A DNA stretch of 64,000 nt from Alphaproteobacteria bacterium (GCA_026400815.1 JAPLOI010000003.1:28613-92612), one strand, 5' to 3'; positions 43,362 to 52,237 are shown, counted from the first letter of the stretch. The notes: generated by a model from the sequence alone, not told the origin. A program made the numbers and translations.

Positions 43362-43804
43362 TGGAGCGCGCCGGCCCGGCCCACGCCGAAGCCCTTGCCG
43401 CCATCCACCACGCCGCTTTTCCCCCGGGCCAGCGCTGGGGGCGCGATGCGATGGTGCTGCAACTGGAACTGCCCGGCGTGTTCGTGCTCTACGACCCCGC
43501 CGGCGCCATGGTGATGGCCCGCATCGCCGCCGACGAGGCGGAGATCCTGACGCTCGCCGTGCTGCCGGATCAGCGCCGCCAGGGCCTCGCCCGCATCCTG
43601 CTGGAGGAAGCCGCCCGCCAGTGCGAGGCCGTCGGTGCCGGCACGCTTTTCCTGGAGGTTGCCACGCGCAACGAAGCCGCCCGCGCCCTGTATGCCGCGC
43701 AGGGCTTCGAGGAGATCGGCCGCCGCCGCGGCTACTACGCCGACGGCGACGACGCGCTGGTGATGCGCCGGATGCTTACGCCCGCGCCCGCAGGTCCTGT
43801 GTGA
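43358..43804 (+). CDS. rimI: Ribosomal protein bS18 N-acetyltransferase-like, RimI family
   Basis: 148-residue GNAT with EILTLAVLPDQRRQGLARILLEEAARQ (acetyl-CoA Q/RxxGxA loop) and FLEVATRNEAARALYAAQGFEEIGRRRGYY, the RimI hallmark ending in R-x-x-Y-Y. Coupled to tsaB by ATGA overlap, as in many bacteria. The last 29 nt overlap the end of the convergent GST gene. Confidence 0.92.
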   Translation: MMERAGPAHAEALAAIHHAAFPPGQRWGRDAMVLQLELPGVFVLYDPAGAMVMARIAADEAEILTLAVLPDQRRQGLARILLEEAARQCEAVGAGTLFLEVATRNEAARALYAAQGFEEIGRRRGYYADGDDALVMRRMLTPAPAGPV

Positions 43805-44465
43805 TCGTGCCGGCCGCCAACGCCTCCGCCTCATGGCCCGGCTCGCGCTGCGTCTCCAGCAGCGCCGAGTCGTACCATTCCCGCATCGCCGGCAGATCCA
43901 GCAGCCGCTGGATATAGGCAGAAGCCGGCGCGCTCAGCACCAGCCCATAGCTCTGCACCCGGAACGCCACCGGCGCGAAGAACGCATCCACCGCCGTGAA
44001 CGCAGCACCCGCCAGGAACGGCCCGCCGAACCGCGCCAGCCCCTCGCACCACAGCTCGTCGAGCCGCGCCACCTCCTGTGCGAGCGCCGGCGAAACCTCA
44101 TGCAGCTTCACCCGGATGCCGCAGCTCATGCTGCAGGTGTTGCGCAGGGCGGAAAACCCGCCATGCATCTCCGCCGCCGCGCAGCGCGCCCAGGCCCGGG
44201 CGGTGGCATCCGCCGGCCACACGCCCTGGTGCCGCTCAGCCAAGTATTCCACGATGGCCAGTGAATCCCACACCACCGTCTCGCCGTCATGCAGGCACGG
44301 CACCGTCCCGTTCGGCGCGAAGGCCTTGAACACCGCCCGGTTGGAGCCCGGCACGAAATACCGCTGCTCCTCCGCAAACCCGATCCCCAGCGTGCGCATC
44401 AGCACCCAGGGCCGCAGCGACCAGGAGGAGTAGTTGCGGTTGGCGATGAACAGGCGATACGCCAC
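43776..44465 (-). CDS. Glutathione S-transferase family protein
   Basis: 229 residues. Thioredoxin-fold N-terminus with NRNYSSWSLRPWVLMRTLG (Ser in the active-site position), NGTVPCLHDGETVVWDSLAIVEYLAE (cis-Pro and the S/E glutathione contact), then an all-helical C-terminal domain ending TQDLRARA. The motif NYSSWSLRPW is typical of a proteobacterial GST subgroup. The cytochrome c gene lies 6 nt upstream of... its start side is preceded by that gene's stop at 44472, so the two are probably co-transcribed. Confidence 0.9.
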   Translation of the reverse strand: MAYRLFIANRNYSSWSLRPWVLMRTLGIGFAEEQRYFVPGSNRAVFKAFAPNGTVPCLHDGETVVWDSLAIVEYLAERHQGVWPADATARAWARCAAAEMHGGFSALRNTCSMSCGIRVKLHEVSPALAQEVARLDELWCEGLARFGGPFLAGAAFTAVDAFFAPVAFRVQSYGLVLSAPASAYIQRLLDLPAMREWYDSALLETQREPGHEAEALAAGTITQDLRARA

Positions 44466-44471
44466 GGGCCG

Positions 44472-44840
44472 CTACTTCAGCGTTTCGAGATAGGCGATCA
44501 GGTCCGCCCGCTGCGTGGCGTTCTTCAGCCCGACATAGGCCATGGTGGTGCCGGGGATCGTCTCCCTCGGGTTCACCAGGTACTTGTCCAGCACCTCCGG
44601 CGTCCAGGTCAGCTTCGCGTCCCTGTTCGCCGCCGAATAGCGGAACCCCTCCACCGTGCCGGACACGCGCCCGACGATGCCGAACATGCTCGGCCCCACC
44701 CGGTTCTTGCCGGCTTCCACCACGTGGCAGGCGCCGCATTGGGTGCGGAACACGCGCGCCCCGGCTTCGGCATCGCCAGCCCAGGCCGCGCCACCCGGCA
44801 GCACGGCCGCAGCAAGGGCAGCAATCGCGAAAAGACGCAT
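44472..44840 (-). CDS. Class I cytochrome c (c2-like), periplasmic
   Basis: 122 residues from ATG 44840, with AGGAG 8 nt upstream. Signal peptide MRLFAIAALAAAVLPGGAAWA. One haem site CGACH in VFRTQCGACHVVEAGKNRVGPSMFGIVGR, and a likely axial Met in PGTTMAYVGLKN; ends with the helix RADLIAYLETLK. Electron carrier of the periplasm; its redox partners cannot be told from the window. It lies just downstream of the oppF-like gene. Confidence 0.93.
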   Translation of the reverse strand: MRLFAIAALAAAVLPGGAAWAGDAEAGARVFRTQCGACHVVEAGKNRVGPSMFGIVGRVSGTVEGFRYSAANRDAKLTWTPEVLDKYLVNPRETIPGTTMAYVGLKNATQRADLIAYLETLK

Positions 44841-44884
44841 CGGAAGGCTCCTGTGAAGCAATCGAACCCCCTAGAGATAGGACC

Positions 44885-45838
44885 TCAGAGGGATTCCGCC
44901 AGCATGCACTCCACGCTGCGCCCATGCACCGCCCGCGCAGCCTGCTGCACGCTGCGGCACGAATCCTGCGCCACGGGGCAGCGCGGATGGAAGCGACAGC
45001 CCGGCGGCACGTTTGCGGGATCGGGGTAGGAATCGCCCAGCCCCACATCGGGAATGCCCAGCCCCGGCTCCGGCGTCAGCACGGAAGCCAGCAGCGCGCG
45101 GGTATAGGGATGCGCCGGCCGGCGGAACAAATCATCCGTCTCCGCCCGTTCCACCACGCGGCCGAGATACATCACCGCCACCTCGTCGCAGATATGCTCC
45201 ACCACGGCCAGATTGTGGCTGATGAACACCAGCGTCAGGCCGAGGTCGCGCCGCAGTTCCGCGAGCAAATTCAGGATCTGCGCCTGCACGCTCACGTCCA
45301 GCGCGCTGGTCGGCTCGTCGCACACCACGATGCGCGGCCGCAGCACCAGCGCACGCGCGATCGCCACGCGCTGCCGCTGCCCGCCGGAAAGCTGCGCCGG
45401 CAGCCGCCCGCCCTGCTCCGCCGTCAGCCCCACGCGCGCCAGCATCTCATTCACCCGCTTGGTGCGCTCCGCCTCGCCCACGCCCTGCGCCGCCAGCGGC
45501 ATGCCGACGATGTCGGCCACCGTGCGGCGCGGGTTCAATGACGAGAACGGGTCCTGGAACACCGGCTGGATCAGCTTCGCCCGCTCACGCCGATGCATCC
45601 CGCTCAGCTTGCGCCCATCAACCAGGATGTCGCCGCCGGTCGCCGGATGCAGCCCCAGGATCAGCCTTGCCAGGGTGGACTTGCCACAGCCGCTCTCGCC
45701 GACGATGCCGAAGCACCCGCCCGGCGGCACCGAGAACGAAACCCCATCCACCGCGCGCACAAAGCGCGGGGCGGAGAACATGCCGGTGCCCTGCCGGAAC
45801 ACCTTCTCCACGTTGCGAACTTCAATGGCGGGCGTCAT
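44885..45838 (-). CDS. Oligopeptide/dipeptide ABC transporter ATP-binding protein (OppF-like)
   Basis: 317 residues from ATG 45838, overlapping the oppD-like stop (ATGA). Walker A GESGCGKST, ABC signature LSGGQRQRVAIARAL, Walker B VVCDEPTSALDVSVQAQ, H-loop ISHNLAV. The C-terminal oligopeptide-type extension has the Cys-rich PPGCRFHPRCPVAQDSC, found in this family and often binding an Fe-S cluster. Works with the OppD-like ATPase and the two permeases upstream. Confidence 0.93.
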   Translation of the reverse strand: MTPAIEVRNVEKVFRQGTGMFSAPRFVRAVDGVSFSVPPGGCFGIVGESGCGKSTLARLILGLHPATGGDILVDGRKLSGMHRRERAKLIQPVFQDPFSSLNPRRTVADIVGMPLAAQGVGEAERTKRVNEMLARVGLTAEQGGRLPAQLSGGQRQRVAIARALVLRPRIVVCDEPTSALDVSVQAQILNLLAELRRDLGLTLVFISHNLAVVEHICDEVAVMYLGRVVERAETDDLFRRPAHPYTRALLASVLTPEPGLGIPDVGLGDSYPDPANVPPGCRFHPRCPVAQDSCRSVQQAARAVHGRSVECMLAESL

Positions 45839-46833
45839 GCCGCGGCCTCCGCCGCCAGCCGTGCCGTCCAATCGGCCCCCAGATGGCACTCATAGCGATG
45901 CTCCGGCCCGGCCTCCCGCCCTGGCACGTCGCCCGCGCCACAGGCCGGCATCGCCTGCGAACAGCGCTCGCGGAACGCACAGCCGGAATAGCCCGGCCCG
46001 ATCTTCGGCACCGTGCCCGGAATACTGCCCAGCGGCTCCCCGCGCGCAATCTTGCCCGGCACCGGCACACACGCCAGCAACCCGTGGGTGTACGGATGCG
46101 TCGGCCGCCCGAACAGCTCCGCCGCCGGCCCGCTCTCCACCACCCGGCCCGCATACATCACGCTCACCCGGTGCGCCATCCGCGCCACGATCCCCAGATC
46201 ATGCGTGATCAGCAGAATCGCCAGCCCCAGCTCGTGCTGCAATTCCTGCAACAACCGCAAAATCTGCGCCTGCACCGTCACGTCCAGCGCCGTGGTCGGC
46301 TCATCCGCAATCAGCAGCTTCGGATCGCACATCAACGCCATCGCGATCATCACCCGCTGCCGCAACCCGCCCGACAGCTGGTGCGGATACTGCGCCAGGC
46401 GCATCCCCGGCGCCGTGATCCCCACCCGCCCCAACAAATGCGCCGCCCGATCCAACGCCGCCGCCTTCGAACCACCGCGATGCCGCACATACACCTCGGC
46501 CATCTGCGACCCCACCGTGTAGGCCGGGTTCAACGACGTCATCGGTTCCTGGAAGATCATCGCCATCGCGTCGCCGCGCAGCTTGCCCATCTCCCGCTCC
46601 GACAGGCCGGCAATCTCCCGCCCCTCGAACCTGATCCCCTCGGCCGTCCGAACCGCCCCCCGCGCCAGCAAATTCATCACCGCCAGCGACGTCACGCTCT
46701 TCCCGCAACCACTCTCCCCCACCAGACAATGCGTCTCGCCGCGGGCCACGCTGAGCGAAATCCCGCGCACCGCCTGCGTCCCGTTGCCAAACCCAACGCG
46801 CAAACCTTCCACCTCAAGCAGGGCAGCACTCAT
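45835..46833 (-). CDS. Oligopeptide/dipeptide ABC transporter ATP-binding protein (OppD-like)
   Basis: 332 residues. Walker A GESGCGKS in HCLVGESGCGKSVTSLAVM, the family EPMTSLNPAYTVGSQ, signature LSGGLRQRVMIAMAL, Walker B LLIADEPTTALDVTVQAQ, H-loop LITHDLGIV, and the C-terminal SGCAFRERCSQAMPAC segment. Co-translated with the OppF-like gene. Between this start and the upstream permease stop there are 258 nt occupied by the large G/C palindrome element. Confidence 0.93.
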   Translation of the reverse strand: MSAALLEVEGLRVGFGNGTQAVRGISLSVARGETHCLVGESGCGKSVTSLAVMNLLARGAVRTAEGIRFEGREIAGLSEREMGKLRGDAMAMIFQEPMTSLNPAYTVGSQMAEVYVRHRGGSKAAALDRAAHLLGRVGITAPGMRLAQYPHQLSGGLRQRVMIAMALMCDPKLLIADEPTTALDVTVQAQILRLLQELQHELGLAILLITHDLGIVARMAHRVSVMYAGRVVESGPAAELFGRPTHPYTHGLLACVPVPGKIARGEPLGSIPGTVPKIGPGYSGCAFRERCSQAMPACGAGDVPGREAGPEHRYECHLGADWTARLAAEAAA

Positions 46834-46865
46834 GCGACGCCTCGGATCAGCGCGGGGTGGCGGAG

Positions 46866-47076
46866 GGGAAGGAAGGCCAGGGGCTCTGCCCCTGGACCCC
46901 GCTGGGGCCTTAGGCCCCAGACCCCGGGACCTTTTCCGCCTTCGGCGGGAGGGGCCGTCTCGGCGCGCGACACAGACCGGGTCGGCCCCTCCCGCCGAAG
47001 GCGGAACTCATGTGGGTCCAGGGACCTCAGGTCCCTGGCGGGTCCAGGGCAGAGCCCTGGCCTTGCCTTCCCTTCG
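46866..47076 (+). repeat. Large G/C-rich composite palindromic element, copy 2 (core inverted)
   Basis: About 211 bp with the same ordered hairpins as copy 1 at 37829. Perfect arms at 46934-46956 and 46984-47006 flank a 27-bp core (46957-46983). That core is the reverse complement of the core in copy 1 with a single mismatch, while the outer hairpins keep the same order. It sits inside a transporter operon, between the oppC-like and oppD-like genes, and may attenuate transcription of the ATPase genes. Confidence 0.9.
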
Positions 47077-47091
47077 CCGCCCCACGCTGGC

Positions 47092-47931
47092 CTAGACATC
47101 GCGTTGGGCTCCCAGCATGTCGCGTAGGCCGTCGCCCATGAAGTTGATGCCCAGCACCAGCACGAACAGGGAGATGCCTGGCACCATGATCACCCAGGGC
47201 GAGAAGAACATGTATTCCTTGGCTTCCGCGATCATCAGCCCCCAGGAGGGCAGGGGCGGCGGCACGCCGAGGCCAAGGAACGACAGGGCGGCTTCCAGCA
47301 GGATGGCCAGCGCCATTTCCAGCGTGGCCACGATCACCAGGTGGTGGATGATGTTGGGCAGCACTTCGCGCAGCAGGATATGGGCTTGCGAGCATCCCGC
47401 AGCCCAGGCGGCGGCGACGTAATCCAGGTTGCGCACCTGCATGGTGGTACTGCGCGCCACCACGGCGAACCGGTCCCACAGCAGCAGCCCGAGCGTGAGC
47501 ACCACCACGGTGAGGGAGGAGCCAACCAGGCCCACCACGGCCAGCGCCACCAGGATCAATGGGATCGAAAGCCGGCAGGTGATCGCAAACATCACCACAT
47601 CGTCCACCCGCCCGCCGAAGAACCCGCCCAGCACGCCCAGCGTGATACCGATCAGGCCAGAGGTGATCACGGTGGCGATGCCGATCAGCATGGAGATCCG
47701 CGCGCCATAGATCAGCCGGGAGAAGTAGTCGCGCCCCAGCTGGTCCGTGCCCAGGAAGTTCTCCGGCCGTCCGCCTTCCATGAACGAGGGCGGGATCATG
47801 CGCGCATCGAGGTTGGTAATGAACGGATCGTACGGCGTGATCCAGGGCGCGAGCAGCCCGGCCACAAGCACGATCGCCACGATCGCGGTGCCGAGCCCCG
47901 CGGCCAGCAGGCGAACCGAAGGAAATCTCAT
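47092..47931 (-). CDS. Dipeptide/oligopeptide ABC transporter permease (OppC/DppC-like)
   Basis: 279 residues, six transmembrane helices. N-terminal helix IVAIVLVAGLLAPWITPYDP and the family block ENFLGTDQLGRDYFSRLIYGARISM, then the EAA-like loop YVAAAWAAGCSQAHILLREVLPN. The end, GISLFVLVLGINFMGDGLRDML, is characteristic of DppC. ATG 47931 overlaps the stop of the oppB-like gene. Confidence 0.93.
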   Translation of the reverse strand: MRFPSVRLLAAGLGTAIVAIVLVAGLLAPWITPYDPFITNLDARMIPPSFMEGGRPENFLGTDQLGRDYFSRLIYGARISMLIGIATVITSGLIGITLGVLGGFFGGRVDDVVMFAITCRLSIPLILVALAVVGLVGSSLTVVVLTLGLLLWDRFAVVARSTTMQVRNLDYVAAAWAAGCSQAHILLREVLPNIIHHLVIVATLEMALAILLEAALSFLGLGVPPPLPSWGLMIAEAKEYMFFSPWVIMVPGISLFVLVLGINFMGDGLRDMLGAQRDV

Positions 47932-48845
47932 TGCGTGCGAAGCCTCGGATCCAGGGCCGCGTTCATCAGGTCGGCCAGCAATGTCAGCACCACGAAGACC
48001 GTGGCCAGGAACAGCACCACGCTCTGCACCACCGGGAAGTCGTTCTTGCCGATCGCCTCCCAGCCCAGGTAGCCCACGCCGTGCAAGGAGAACACCGTCT
48101 CGATCACGATCGAGCCCGAGAGCATGAAGCCGAGCTGCACGGCAGAGATCGCCACCACCGGCATCGCCGCGTTGCGCAGCGCGTGTTTCAGCACGATGGC
48201 GGCGCGCGACAGCCCCTTGGCCCGCGCGGTGCGGATGTAGTCGCTGGCCAGCGCATCCACCATGCCGCTGCGGGTCAGGCGCATCAGCGCGGGGATGGCG
48301 GAGAACGCCAGCACGATGCCCGGCAGCACGAAGCCCTGCCAGGTTTCCACACCAGAGATCGGGAACCACTGCAGCTTCAGGCCGAAGATGATCACCAGCG
48401 TCAGCCCCAGCCAGAAGCTGGGCATGGCCTGGCCGATCACCGCGATGGTCATGATCCCGCGGTCCAGCAGCGTGCCTTCGCGCATGGCGGCGATGATGCC
48501 CAGTGGGATCGCGGTGAGGATGGCGATGGACAGGCCGGTGAGCCCCAGCGTGAGGGTCACCGGCAGGCGCGCGCTGATCAGCTTGGTCACGTCTTCCTGA
48601 TAGAAGAAGCTGCGGCCCAGATCGCCGGTGGCCGCATCGGTCACCCAGTTCACGAACTGCACCAGCAGCGGCCGGTCCAGCCCATAGGCCTTGCGGATAA
48701 TCTCCACATCCGCCTGCGAAGCCTGCGGCCCCGCGATCGCGATCGCGAGGTCGCCGGTCAGGCGGGTCAGCATGAAGCTGACGGTCAGCACCGTCAGGGT
48801 GACGAGCATCGCCAGCAGCGCACGGCGGGCCAGAAAGATCAGCAT
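47928..48845 (-). CDS. Dipeptide/oligopeptide ABC transporter permease (OppB/DppB-like)
   Basis: 305 residues from ATG 48845 (MLIFLARRALLAM). DppB family features: a long periplasmic loop after helix 1 (RKAYGLDRPLLVQFVNWV; GDLGRSFFYQEDV), the EAA-like DYIRTARAKGLSRAAIVLKHALRNA (in pieces), and SGSIVIETVFSLHGVGYL. First gene of the unit; upstream is a divergent SDR gene, so no substrate-binding protein accompanies this importer. Confidence 0.92.
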   Translation of the reverse strand: MLIFLARRALLAMLVTLTVLTVSFMLTRLTGDLAIAIAGPQASQADVEIIRKAYGLDRPLLVQFVNWVTDAATGDLGRSFFYQEDVTKLISARLPVTLTLGLTGLSIAILTAIPLGIIAAMREGTLLDRGIMTIAVIGQAMPSFWLGLTLVIIFGLKLQWFPISGVETWQGFVLPGIVLAFSAIPALMRLTRSGMVDALASDYIRTARAKGLSRAAIVLKHALRNAAMPVVAISAVQLGFMLSGSIVIETVFSLHGVGYLGWEAIGKNDFPVVQSVVLFLATVFVVLTLLADLMNAALDPRLRTQ

Positions 48846-48958
48846 GGCTGCCACACTATGGTCACATCCCGGTGACGACAAGCGCCGTCTCGCGCCATTT
48901 CCTGGGGGAGCCGATTGCTCTACCAACGGCCGGTGATCAGCGTGCAAGGAGTGGCGGC

Positions 48959-49744
48959 GTGAACTACCAGGGCGAATTCAAGGGCAAGCGCGTCGTCGTC
49001 ACCGGGGCGGCCGGCATCTATGGCGGCTGGATCGCCGCGGCCTTCGCGCGGGAAGGCGCCACGCTCTGCCTGTCCGACATGCGCGGGGACCTGCTGCCGG
49101 CCGTGGTCCAGAAGCTCGGGCTCGATCCCGCCACCACCCTCACCCACGCCACCGAGCTGGAATCGGTCGAGTCGATCCGTGAGCTGGCCGCCCTGGTGGA
49201 ACGCGCATGGGGCGCGCCGGACATCGTCGTGAACAATGCCGGCGTCTATCCGCGCACCGGCGTGCTGATCAACCTGGAGCCGGCGGAATACGATCGCATC
49301 ATGAACGTCAACGTGCGCGCGCCCTTCCTGGTGGTGCAGTCGATGTCCCGGCTGATGGTCGCACAAGGCGTGGCCGGCGCCGTCGTCAACATCGGCTCCG
49401 GCGCCGCCCGCCAGATGCCCACCGGCAGCGTCACCTACTGCATGAGCAAGACGGCGCTGGAGCGGCTTTCCAAGGGCCAGGCCCTGGAACTCGCCCCGCA
49501 CAAAATCCGCGTGAACGTGGTGGAGCCCGGCTTCGCCCCGGGCAGCGACTTCTCCTACCTGCCGCCCGACTATGTGGAGCGCATGACGGCGCGCATCCCG
49601 CTGGGCCGCAACAGCGAACCCGGCGATGCCGCGGGCATGGTGATGTATCTCTGCTCCCAGTCCGCCAGCTACATCACCGGCGCCGTGGTCTCCTGCGACG
49701 GCGGCAACTCCATCGGCACCTTCCAGCCGGCCACCAACAGCTGA
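48959..49744 (+). CDS. SDR family oxidoreductase
   Basis: 261 residues from GTG 48959, chosen because AAGGAG lies 8 nt upstream. RVVVTGAAGIYGGWIAAAFAREG is the cofactor loop with Tyr-Gly in place of the usual IG pair; DIVVNNAGVYPRTGVL, the Ser in NIGSGAARQ, and VTYCMSKTALERLS (YxxxK) are intact. Ends TGAVVSCDGGNSIGTFQ. CDMRGD after beta-2 suggests NAD. Its stop is shared with the likely CTG start of the following M23 gene. Substrate unknown. Confidence 0.88.
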   Translation: MNYQGEFKGKRVVVTGAAGIYGGWIAAAFAREGATLCLSDMRGDLLPAVVQKLGLDPATTLTHATELESVESIRELAALVERAWGAPDIVVNNAGVYPRTGVLINLEPAEYDRIMNVNVRAPFLVVQSMSRLMVAQGVAGAVVNIGSGAARQMPTGSVTYCMSKTALERLSKGQALELAPHKIRVNVVEPGFAPGSDFSYLPPDYVERMTARIPLGRNSEPGDAAGMVMYLCSQSASYITGAVVSCDGGNSIGTFQPATNS

Positions 49745-50196
49745 GGCAAGTCCTCGCCGCCCTGGCGCTCGCCACCACCCCGGTGGCGGCGCAGGAGCCG
49801 GCTGCCCTGCTCAACCCCGTCGGCGCCACCTGCATCTCCTCGCCTTTCGGCCCGCGTGCCGGCGCGCACCACAACGGCATCGACCTGCCGGCCCCGGCCG
49901 GCGCCTGGGTGCGCGCCGCGGCACCCGGCCGCATCACGGTGCTGCGGCGTGAGGGGCCGAACGGCCTGATGGTGGAACTCGCCCACGCCGACGGCACCCG
50001 CACCCGCTACGCCCATCTCGGCACCGTCACCCCCGCTTTGGCCGGCGGCCAGAAGCAGGTGGCGGTGGGCGAGCGACTCGGCCGCGTCGGCCGCACCGGC
50101 ACCACGCGCGGCACGCATCTGCATTTCGAGCTGTGGCGGCAAGGCAAGCCAACCGACCCGGCCCAATCTCTGCAATTGCCGCCATGCTCCAGATAG
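49741..50196 (+). CDS. M23 family metallopeptidase (LytM fold), short form
   Basis: LytM-type domain: SSPFGPRAGAHHNGIDLPAPAG (HxxxD zinc ligands), a TRYAHLGTV strand and GTTRGTHLHFELWRQG (HxH). At its N-terminus RQVLAALALATTPVAA-Q is a short signal peptide, preceded by a CTG that overlaps the SDR stop (CTGA). No ATG, GTG or TTG is well placed, so a CTG start is the simplest reading. About 151 residues, hardly more than the catalytic domain, so probably a periplasmic peptidoglycan hydrolase or regulator. Confidence 0.78.
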   Translation: MRQVLAALALATTPVAAQEPAALLNPVGATCISSPFGPRAGAHHNGIDLPAPAGAWVRAAAPGRITVLRREGPNGLMVELAHADGTRTRYAHLGTVTPALAGGQKQVAVGERLGRVGRTGTTRGTHLHFELWRQGKPTDPAQSLQLPPCSR

Positions 50197-50305
50197 TAAA
50201 ACAAATTCCTTTCGGTGCCGCATGACTCCGTTTCAGGAATCACACGTGGCTGTGATTGGCGCTTTGCACAAGGCTGCCATGCATGCTACTGACCTATGTA
50301 TGGGA

Positions 50306-50947
50306 ATGTTTCGCACAACCATCGCGGCCATGATGGCCTCTGTCGCACTCGGTGCGGCACCGGCCATGGCGGACCTCGCATGCGGCTCGCTGCTGATGCC
50401 CGCCGGCCAGCTCAAGGAAGTCTCGCGCGGCATCACCAGCCACCATTCTGGTCTTGATCTCGTCGCCCCGCACGGCTCCCCGGCCCGCGCTGCGGCCGCC
50501 GGTACCGTGGTGTTTGCCCAGACCTATTTCGCCTATGGCCTGATGGTCGATATCGACCACGGCAGCGGCGTCGTCACCCGCTACGCCCATCTCTCCGGCT
50601 TCGCGCCCGGCCTGCGGCCCGGCACCCGCGTGGCCGCCGGCCAGCAGATCGGCCAGGTCGGCCGCACCGGCCGCGCCACCACCAATCACATCCACTTCGA
50701 GGTCCGCATCAACGGCCGCCCGGTGGACCCGAAGCCCTATCTGTCGCTGGCCAACTGCACGCAGCGCACCCCCACGGTGCGCATCGAGGAAGCGCGGGCC
50801 CCCAACGCGCCCTATGCGCCCGGCTTCGCCCGCCCCATACAGGCGCCCCAGCTGGCCGACTCCCAGTCGGCCCGCAGCTTCACACCCACGCCCTCAGGGC
50901 CCCTTGATCGCCGGGTGGATGCGCGGCCCGGCGGGCTGCTGGACTAG
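50306..50947 (+). CDS. M23 family metallopeptidase (LytM fold), with C-terminal tail
   Basis: 213 residues from ATG 50306, giving signal peptide MFRTTIAAMMASVALGAAPAMA-D; ATG 50300 and GTG-type starts upstream are possible. Zinc ligands in TSHHSGLDLVAPHG (HxxxD) and TTNHIHFEVRING (HxH); GVVTRYAHLSGF between them. A Pro/Ser-rich tail follows. Although it is the same fold as the preceding gene, the two are clearly divergent. The 3' end overlaps the end of hemY by 54 nt (convergent). Confidence 0.87.
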   Translation: MFRTTIAAMMASVALGAAPAMADLACGSLLMPAGQLKEVSRGITSHHSGLDLVAPHGSPARAAAAGTVVFAQTYFAYGLMVDIDHGSGVVTRYAHLSGFAPGLRPGTRVAAGQQIGQVGRTGRATTNHIHFEVRINGRPVDPKPYLSLANCTQRTPTVRIEEARAPNAPYAPGFARPIQAPQLADSQSARSFTPTPSGPLDRRVDARPGGLLD

Positions 50948-52237
50948 GGCGCCAGCCTCCACCCTTTCGGCATCGATCGTCTCGGCCACCAGCGCCGGTC
51001 GATCGGCCGCAGGCGCTTCCTTCCATGACATGCGCGCCGTCGCATGGCACGCCGGGCAGGCCGGTCGCCACGCCAGCTGCCGCGTGCCGCACTGGCCGCA
51101 GGTCCAGGCCGGGTCCGCCGGCGCCTCGGCCGCCGCACGCAACACGGCACTGGCATCGCGCCGCTCCGCCGCGGTGATATCCGCCAGCAGCAGCAGGATG
51201 CGCCGGGTCGGCACCGCCAGCCCGCACGCCCGCTCGGCATGGAATCGCGCTTCGCCGATCTCGCCCGCCTCCAGGGAAAGCCGCCCCAGCAGATACTGCG
51301 TCTCCACATGCTCCGCCCGCGCGTTGGAAAGCTTCACCGCCTGGCGCAGCCGCGCGCGCGCATCCGATGCGTCCTCCAGCAGGGCCGCGGCGAGATCCGG
51401 ATGCGGCGCCACCTTCCACGCCGCCAGGATCACCTCCTCCGCCCGCGCCTCATGCCCCTCGCGCTTCAAGGATGCCGCATAGGCCACCACGGCCGGCGGG
51501 AAAGCAGGGTTCGCCTTCCATGCCTGCCGCGCCAGCTTTGCCGCCCCCTGCGGATCGGCCTCGGCCTGCGAAGCGGCGGTGGCCAGCACCTCCTCCGGCA
51601 GGTCCGGCCCGGCCAGCGCCAACGCGCGGCCCCATTGCCCGGTTTCATCGGCCACGCGCAGCCGCGCATCGCGCAGCCAGTTCGCGCCGGGCTGCAACGC
51701 CTCCGCCCGCTTCGCCAGCAAGGCCGCCTCGTGCCAATCCTCGCGCTCCACCGCCAGCCGGAACAGCCCGCGCAGGCCCAGGAAGGCGCTGTCGGTGCGC
51801 CCCACCAGCGTCTGGTAGATCGCCTCCGCCTCCGCCGGGTTGCCGCCCAGCCGCGCGGACTCGGCGGCCAGCAGCAGCGTCTGCGGCGTATCGCCCAGCA
51901 GGTCCCGCGCGCGCCGCGCCTGCCGCCGCGCGCCCGCCGCCTCGCCGGCCGCCAGCGCCACCAGGGCACGGCCCACCGCCACATCGCCCTGCCGGCGCAC
52001 CTGCCCCTGGCGCCAGAACCGCAGCGCGCCTGGCATGCCCAGCAGCCCCATCAGCAGCCGCAGCACCAGCAGCAGCGCCACCAGCAGCACCACCCCACCC
52101 ACCACCGCGATGGGGGAGGTCGTCTCCACCGAATACCCGAAGCCGGAGAGCGCCACCGTCCCCGGCAGATGCGCCACCCACCAGGCCAGCACCAGAACCG
52201 CGGCACTGGTCGTCAGGAACAGAACAACGCGCCGCAT
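50894..52237 (-). CDS. hemY: HemY-like heme biosynthesis protein (TPR membrane protein)
   Basis: 447 residues from ATG 52237, which overlaps the upstream stop (TGATG). Two N-terminal membrane helices (VVLFLTTSAAVLVLAWWVAHL; IAVVGGVVLLVALLLVLRLLM) match the HemY_N domain. A long TPR-type helical region follows, then a zinc-ribbon-like tail CGQCGT...CPACHA near residues 390-415. Not the protoporphyrinogen oxidase of Bacillus; the proteobacterial HemY is a TPR protein of the hem operon whose exact role is unsettled. Last gene of hemC-hemD-mitofilin-like-hemY. Confidence 0.9.
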   Translation of the reverse strand: MRRVVLFLTTSAAVLVLAWWVAHLPGTVALSGFGYSVETTSPIAVVGGVVLLVALLLVLRLLMGLLGMPGALRFWRQGQVRRQGDVAVGRALVALAAGEAAGARRQARRARDLLGDTPQTLLLAAESARLGGNPAEAEAIYQTLVGRTDSAFLGLRGLFRLAVEREDWHEAALLAKRAEALQPGANWLRDARLRVADETGQWGRALALAGPDLPEEVLATAASQAEADPQGAAKLARQAWKANPAFPPAVVAYAASLKREGHEARAEEVILAAWKVAPHPDLAAALLEDASDARARLRQAVKLSNARAEHVETQYLLGRLSLEAGEIGEARFHAERACGLAVPTRRILLLLADITAAERRDASAVLRAAAEAPADPAWTCGQCGTRQLAWRPACPACHATARMSWKEAPAADRPALVAETIDAERVEAGALVQQPAGPRIHPAIKGP

